This document shows, piece after piece, positions 60,558-64,000 of a DNA stretch of 64,000 nucleotides. The stretch is from Gammaproteobacteria bacterium (GTDB lineage: Bacteria > Pseudomonadota > Gammaproteobacteria > Tenderiales > Tenderiaceae). Under the pieces are notes generated by a model, which was not told where the DNA came from, made no database searches, and was given only the letters and a program-made list of their open reading frames with translations. Each line of letters opens with the position of its first letter. The stretch's first letter is position 1. The position numbers and the translations under genes are program-made. The DNA lies in assembly GCA_016200485.1 (NCBI GenBank), contig JACQEP010000010.1, positions 370,805 to 434,804 of the forward strand, given 5' to 3'.

Positions 60558-61463
60558 ATGACCTGGCTGCAACTCATCCTCGATACCACCCCCGAATACG
60601 CCGATCGCGTCAGTGATGTACTAATGGATCTGGGCGCGGCCGCCGTTACCTTTGAAGATGCGGCGGATCAACCTTTATTCGAACCTGATCCGGGTGAAAC
60701 CAAACTCTGGAATCAAACGCGTGCCATTGGGCTGTTCGCTGCCGATTGCGACATGGACGCCATTCAGCGACAACTAAACAACAAACTCACCAACATCAGC
60801 CATCTTCATGTCGATCCACTCGAAGACAAAGACTGGAGCCGGGCGTGGATGGATCATTTCAAACCAATCCGTTTCGGTGAACGGTTATGGATCTGCCCCA
60901 GCTGGCACACACCACCAGCGCCGGAAGCCACTAACATCCTGCTCGATCCGGGCTTGGCGTTTGGCACCGGCACTCATCCGACAACTGCGCTTTGTTTGCG
61001 CTGGCTGGATGCCAACCCACCCACGGATCTGGAGGTCATCGACTTCGGTTGCGGCTCAGGTATTTTGGCAATTGCTGCTGCGTTGCTGGGCGCTAAGCAT
61101 GTACATGCCATCGACCACGACCCGCAAGCCTTGCTGGCAACGCGCAACAATGCCCAGCGCAATGATGTCGCTGACAAGATTACGACTTATTTACCCAAGG
61201 AATTTGCCGCCGCACAGCGCGCCGACGTGCTGCTCGCCAATATTCTCGCCAATCCACTGATTGAACTGGCGCCACAATTGACGCAACATGTGCGTCCGAG
61301 TGGTCAAATCGTGCTTTCCGGAATCTTGGTTGCTCAAGCGGAATCGGTCGCCAATGCTTATCGCGAACACTTCACACTCAACCCCATCACTATCGATGGC
61401 GATTGGGTACGTATTGATGGAGTAAAGCAGGGGACAGGAAAGAAGTGCGCCGCAGAAGTATAG
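60558..61463 (+). CDS. prmA: Ribosomal protein L11 methyltransferase
   Basis: SAM enzyme of 301 residues that trimethylates ribosomal protein L11. The N-terminal substrate domain contains DKDWSRAWMDHFKPI, the catalytic domain has DPGLAFGTGTHPTT and DFGCGSGILAIAAALLGAKH, and LANILANPLIELAPQ is typical. The last 11 residues (from Gln291, QGTGKKCAAEV) are encoded by the start of a repeat element and replace the usual short end. Confidence 0.95.
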   Translation: MTWLQLILDTTPEYADRVSDVLMDLGAAAVTFEDAADQPLFEPDPGETKLWNQTRAIGLFAADCDMDAIQRQLNNKLTNISHLHVDPLEDKDWSRAWMDHFKPIRFGERLWICPSWHTPPAPEATNILLDPGLAFGTGTHPTTALCLRWLDANPPTDLEVIDFGCGSGILAIAAALLGAKHVHAIDHDPQALLATRNNAQRNDVADKITTYLPKEFAAAQRADVLLANILANPLIELAPQLTQHVRPSGQIVLSGILVAQAESVANAYREHFTLNPITIDGDWVRIDGVKQGTGKKCAAEV

Positions 61464-61515
61464 ATAGCTGTCGGCCTCCAGCCGACACTTTCCCTGTTCC
61501 CTGTACCCTGAATTA
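61428..61515. repeat. Repeat element overlapping the prmA 3' end
   Basis: It begins CAGGGGACAGGAAAGAAGTG inside prmA, contains GTCGGC-CTCCA-GCCGAC at 61470-61486 and ends CTTTCCCTG, TTCCCTGTACCCTGAATT. The order of parts mirrors the element at 60438-60549, so prmA is flanked by two copies of one family. Confidence 0.7.
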
Positions 61516-61562
61516 AAAAAAAGCTATTCTGCTAGCTCCATGATTGAACAACAAGTAACTCA

Positions 61563-62321
61563 ATGCTGACCCGCTGCCCAAAATGCGACACCTGTTTTCG
61601 CGTTACCCCCGAACAACTCAAGGCGGCGCGTGGCGATGTGCGCTGCGGCCGCTGCTTTAACACCTTTAACGCACTGGAGCACCTGGAAAATCAGGACTCT
61701 GAAGGAGCTGCGCCGCCGACACTGGTGCCGGCACCCGTCACGAGCACCCCAGACACCCCATCCGCGCCCATGGTGCTTCGCACCCAGGAGATCGTTGCCG
61801 AGATCGAAGCCCGCACCAAAGTAACCCCGCCCAAGATAGAGGCACATTCTTCTCATTTCGGATTATGGATGGGTACTGCCCTATTATTGGTCGTCACCCT
61901 GGCACTGCAATATGGATTCTTTCATCGCAATCAGCTCGCTCAAAGCCCCCAGCTCCGCCCACTGGCCGAACAACTGTGTACTGTGCTGTTCTGCGACCTG
62001 CCACCGCGCAGTGATCCGAGCAAGTTAAAGCTCAGCAATCGCGATATCCGGCTCCATCCGCAGCAATCCCAAGCCCTGCTGGTCGAAGCCACGCTCAGTA
62101 ATCAGGCCGATTTCACCCAATCTTTCCCGATCATGGAACTGACCTTTCACGACATCAGCGGCCAGGTGATCGCTGGTCGCCGGTTCCAACCCTTTGAATA
62201 CCTGGCCGACTCGGCCGCCAACATTGTCCATGGTATGCCTCCACGCCAGCCCTACCAGATCAAACTGGAACTGGCCGACCCGGGAACCCAGGCCGTGGGC
62301 TTCGAATTTAACTTTCTATAA
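61563..62321 (+). CDS. Zinc-ribbon DUF3426 membrane protein
   Basis: Protein of 252 residues. The N-terminal zinc ribbon is MLTRCPKCDTCFRVTPEQL..VRCGRCFNTFNAL (four cysteines), followed by an acidic linker, a single membrane segment near residues 103-120 (TALLLVVTLALQYGFF) and a C-terminal DUF3426 domain that would be periplasmic. The function is unknown. It keeps the usual place between prmA and dusB. Confidence 0.9.
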   Translation: MLTRCPKCDTCFRVTPEQLKAARGDVRCGRCFNTFNALEHLENQDSEGAAPPTLVPAPVTSTPDTPSAPMVLRTQEIVAEIEARTKVTPPKIEAHSSHFGLWMGTALLLVVTLALQYGFFHRNQLAQSPQLRPLAEQLCTVLFCDLPPRSDPSKLKLSNRDIRLHPQQSQALLVEATLSNQADFTQSFPIMELTFHDISGQVIAGRRFQPFEYLADSAANIVHGMPPRQPYQIKLELADPGTQAVGFEFNFL

Positions 62322-62392
62322 CCCTTTCAGCCCCAACGGCACGAAAATAACTGGCCCCACCGGTGGAGATGCCGCCGAACTTCGACGACACC

Positions 62393-62452
62393 ACCCCACC
62401 GAGGGTCGGATCCCCACTGTCGTGGGGCCCCTCCTCCGCCTCTCGGGGCGGC
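62393..62452 (+). repeat. GC-rich dispersed repeat, third copy
   Basis: It runs CCCACCGAGGGTCGGATCC, CCCAC-TGTC-GTGGGG, CCCCTCCTCCGCCTCTCGG, GGCGGC. It is nearly identical to the minus-strand copy at 54108-54170. It lies in the 210-bp gap between the DUF3426 gene and dusB, probably within the dusB leader. Confidence 0.85.
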
Positions 62453-62531
62453 AGCTTCCACCCACCCTACGGCTGAGGTATCATGTGCGCCCTAGCCGCC
62501 ATTACTACTGACCGGCGGCGGACACTACACT

Positions 62532-63521
62532 ATGAAAATCGGCCCCTACGTCCTGACGAACAATCTGGTGCTGGCCCCCATGGCTGGCGTCACTGATCGC
62601 CCATTCCGCCAGCTTTGCAAACGGCTGGGCGCAGGCATGGCCGTATCCGAGATGGTGTCCTCCAACTCCCTGATCTGGGGCAGCGCCAAGACCAGGCGCC
62701 GCGCCAATCACGAGGGCGAGACCGAACCCAAATCCGTGCAGATCATGGGCGCCGATCCGGCGATGATGGCCGAGGCCGCCCGCATCAACGTCGCCGAAGG
62801 CGCCCAGATTATCGACATCAACATGGGATGTCCGGCAAAGAAGGTCTGCAATGTCGCCGCCGGCTCCGCACTCCTGCGCGATGAAGCACTGGTGACACGC
62901 ATTCTTGAAGCCGTGATCAAGGCCGTACCCGAAGTGCCGGTCACGCTCAAAATCCGCACCGGTTGGGACAAGGGCAGCCGCAATGGCGTCACCATCGGCC
63001 GCATCGCCCAGGAATCCGGCATCCAGGCATTGGCCGTGCATGGCCGTACCCGCGCCTGTGGCTACACCGGCGAGGCCGAATACGACACCATCGCCGCGAT
63101 CAAGTCTGCGATCTCGATCCCGGTCATCGCCAATGGCGACATCACCAGCCCGGAAAAGGCCAAATACGTGCTCGAACACACCGGCGTCGATGCGGTGATG
63201 ATCGGCCGTGCGGCGCAGGGTAGGCCCTGGATCTTCCGCGAAATCGATCACTACCTTAAGACCGGCGAAAAACTGCCGGAACCCGGCATTGATGAAATCA
63301 AAGCGGTACTGATCGAACATTTGCATAATCTTTACGCCTTCTATGGCGAATACACCGGCATGCTCATGGCGCGCAAGCACATCTCCTGGTACAGCAAGGG
63401 TCAGCGTTTCGGCGCCGTGTTTCGCCAGGAAATCAATCAGGTCGACTCCGTTGCCAAACAATTGCAATTGACTGAGGAATTCTTCCAGCGTTTGCAAACT
63501 GAAATTCAAGAGGCCGCCTGA
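62532..63521 (+). CDS. dusB: tRNA-dihydrouridine synthase B
   Basis: FMN enzyme of 329 residues that reduces specific uridines in tRNA. It has LVLAPMAGVTDRPFRQLCKRLGAG, MGCPAKKVCNVAAGSALLRD with the catalytic cysteine, and LAVHGRTRACGYTGEAEYD. The ANGDITSPEKA block follows. The stop TGA overlaps the fis ATG (TGATG), so the two are translationally coupled, as in E. coli. Confidence 0.96.
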   Translation: MKIGPYVLTNNLVLAPMAGVTDRPFRQLCKRLGAGMAVSEMVSSNSLIWGSAKTRRRANHEGETEPKSVQIMGADPAMMAEAARINVAEGAQIIDINMGCPAKKVCNVAAGSALLRDEALVTRILEAVIKAVPEVPVTLKIRTGWDKGSRNGVTIGRIAQESGIQALAVHGRTRACGYTGEAEYDTIAAIKSAISIPVIANGDITSPEKAKYVLEHTGVDAVMIGRAAQGRPWIFREIDHYLKTGEKLPEPGIDEIKAVLIEHLHNLYAFYGEYTGMLMARKHISWYSKGQRFGAVFRQEINQVDSVAKQLQLTEEFFQRLQTEIQEAA

Positions 63522-63796
63522 TGTCTAGCGTCCCAGCCACCAGCAAACCGTTCAAGGAACGCCGTCGCCAACCATTACGGACCGCGGCTTATATCTCGCT
63601 GACCAATTATTTCGCCGATCTCGACGGCAATGTGCCTAGCAATCTTTATGACATGATGATGGGCGAAGTTGAACACGCCTTGTTGCAATCGGTACTGGAA
63701 TACACTCGCGGTAACCAATCTAAAGCAGCAGAATTACTCGGCCTGACCCGTAGCACCCTGCGCAAGAAGCTACGCGCTCATGGGTTGCTGGATTAA
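63521..63796 (+). CDS. fis: DNA-binding protein Fis
   Basis: Nucleoid protein of 91 residues that bends DNA and activates stable RNA promoters. The C-terminal helix-turn-helix is QSKAAELLGLTRSTLRKKLRAHGLL. The middle part has NLYDMMMGEVEHALLQSVLEYTRGN, the dimer helix. The N-terminal arm (SSVPATSKPFKERRRQPL) is more basic than in E. coli. Coupled to dusB. Confidence 0.95.
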   Translation: MSSVPATSKPFKERRRQPLRTAAYISLTNYFADLDGNVPSNLYDMMMGEVEHALLQSVLEYTRGNQSKAAELLGLTRSTLRKKLRAHGLLD

Positions 63797-63807
63797 CAGG
63801 CTAAAAA

Positions 63808-63839
63808 ATCCAACGCGGAGACGCAAAGACGCGGAGAAG
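63808..63839. repeat. Single arm of the CCAACGCGGAGACGC repeat family
   Basis: It starts ATCCAACGCGGAGACGCAAA and ends GACGCGGAGAAG, just after the fis stop. It is the left-arm form of the elements at 1771 and 57749. A small GTAGGAGC-type sequence (63855-63868) follows. Confidence 0.7.
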
Positions 63840-63929
63840 TGAACAAGAATTAACGTAGGAGCCGCTCCTTGTATGATCGATTTTAATGAAAATGTTGTTG
63901 AGGAGGTTAAGTAAGATTACACGCTTCAC

Positions 63930-63995
63930 CGGGAAGGCCGTCCGCTCCTGAGGACTGGTTTTTAACCAGAGCCTGTGCTGTAGATTGGCCTCCCG
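63930..63995 (+). ncRNA. Possible branched structured RNA after fis
   Basis: An outer stem CGGGAAGGCC (63930-63939) pairs with GGCCTCCCG (63987-63995), with one bulged A. It encloses GTCC-N8-GGAC (63940-63955), TGGTT-TTT-AACCA (63956-63968) and a weak AGC-CTGT-GCT hairpin. The fold is seen only by eye and matches no riboswitch class I recognise. It could be a leader of the gene beyond the edge, often purH in this order, or a mobile palindrome. Confidence 0.35.
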
Positions 63996-64000
63996 CCCTA

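Noticed and set aside
62505..63509. Open frame of 334 codons opposite dusB
   Set aside because: It mirrors dusB in full, is glycine/aspartate-rich without motifs and lacks a ribosome site. Treated as a shadow.
63873..63914. Thirteen-codon peptide MIDFNENVVEEVK after fis as a leader peptide
   Set aside because: It has no ribosome site and no codon bias pointing to attenuation. The adjacent structure does not obviously overlap it.

Overview
The window carries a dense set of housekeeping and cell-envelope genes from what looks like a Gammaproteobacterium outside the enteric group. Reasons: Kdo/heptose LPS genes (waaA, kdkA, waaF, hldD, hldE, msbA), an LpxL-type acyltransferase, glnE, a dusB-fis pair, fxsA-groES-groEL with a CIRCE element, and accBC-prmA-DUF3426-dusB-fis in an order familiar from Chromatiales-like and Xanthomonas-like genomes. 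The genus cannot be fixed from the sequence alone. No rRNA, tRNA, CRISPR or complete prophage was seen.

Layout. 0-5.4 kb: a YkgJ-type protein, hisC and the dTDP-L-rhamnose operon rfbBACD. 5.6-9.6 kb: recQ and thiC, the latter behind a TPP riboswitch. 9.7-14.3 kb: a Pcm-like methyltransferase, a rhodanese, a TolC-type channel, an LpxL-type acyltransferase and the Kdo transferase waaA. 14.4-20.9 kb: a complete SUF operon (rrf2-sufBCDSU-sufT-Rieske) with an IscR-type palindrome at its presumed promoter. 21.3-22.3 kb: wrbA and a pterin dehydratase. 22.4-45.4 kb: a large LPS core/surface-glycan region with five GT9 heptosyltransferase-family genes, three GT2 enzymes, three methyltransferases, a split GT4/deacetylase, an LTA-synthase-like transferase, WaaL, HldD, HldE and MsbA. 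Inside it, 27.8-38 kb is more AT-rich, switches strand repeatedly and contains a very divergent SelO-like pseudokinase. 45.5-51 kb: a small zinc protein, ilvE, glnE and pilU. 51.1-51.9 kb: a nucleotidyltransferase gene truncated by a REP/RAYT transposase unit. 52-57.7 kb: groESL, fxsA, cutA, dsbD and a TlpA-like thioredoxin. 58-63.8 kb: aroQ, accBC, prmA, a DUF3426 protein, dusB and fis.

How the genes work together. The rfb operon makes dTDP-rhamnose. HldE/HldD make the ADP-heptose used by the GT9 enzymes. WaaA and KdkA build and phosphorylate Kdo. The GT2/GT4 and methyltransferase genes probably add strain-specific sugars, WaaL would join them to the core, and MsbA flips lipid A-core. SUF makes the iron-sulfur clusters needed by ThiC and the Rieske protein, among others.

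The most unusual theme is the number of short palindromic repeats between genes. Several REP-type elements begin with GTAG and supply the TAG stop codon of the gene they abut. This happens for both convergent partners at two separate loci and also where the RAYT unit truncates its neighbour. Another repeat has become the last codons of prmA, and one repeat copy carries a nested 47-bp insertion. The other main candidates for new biology are the SelO-like gene in the LPS cluster and a branched RNA-like fold at the right edge, after fis.
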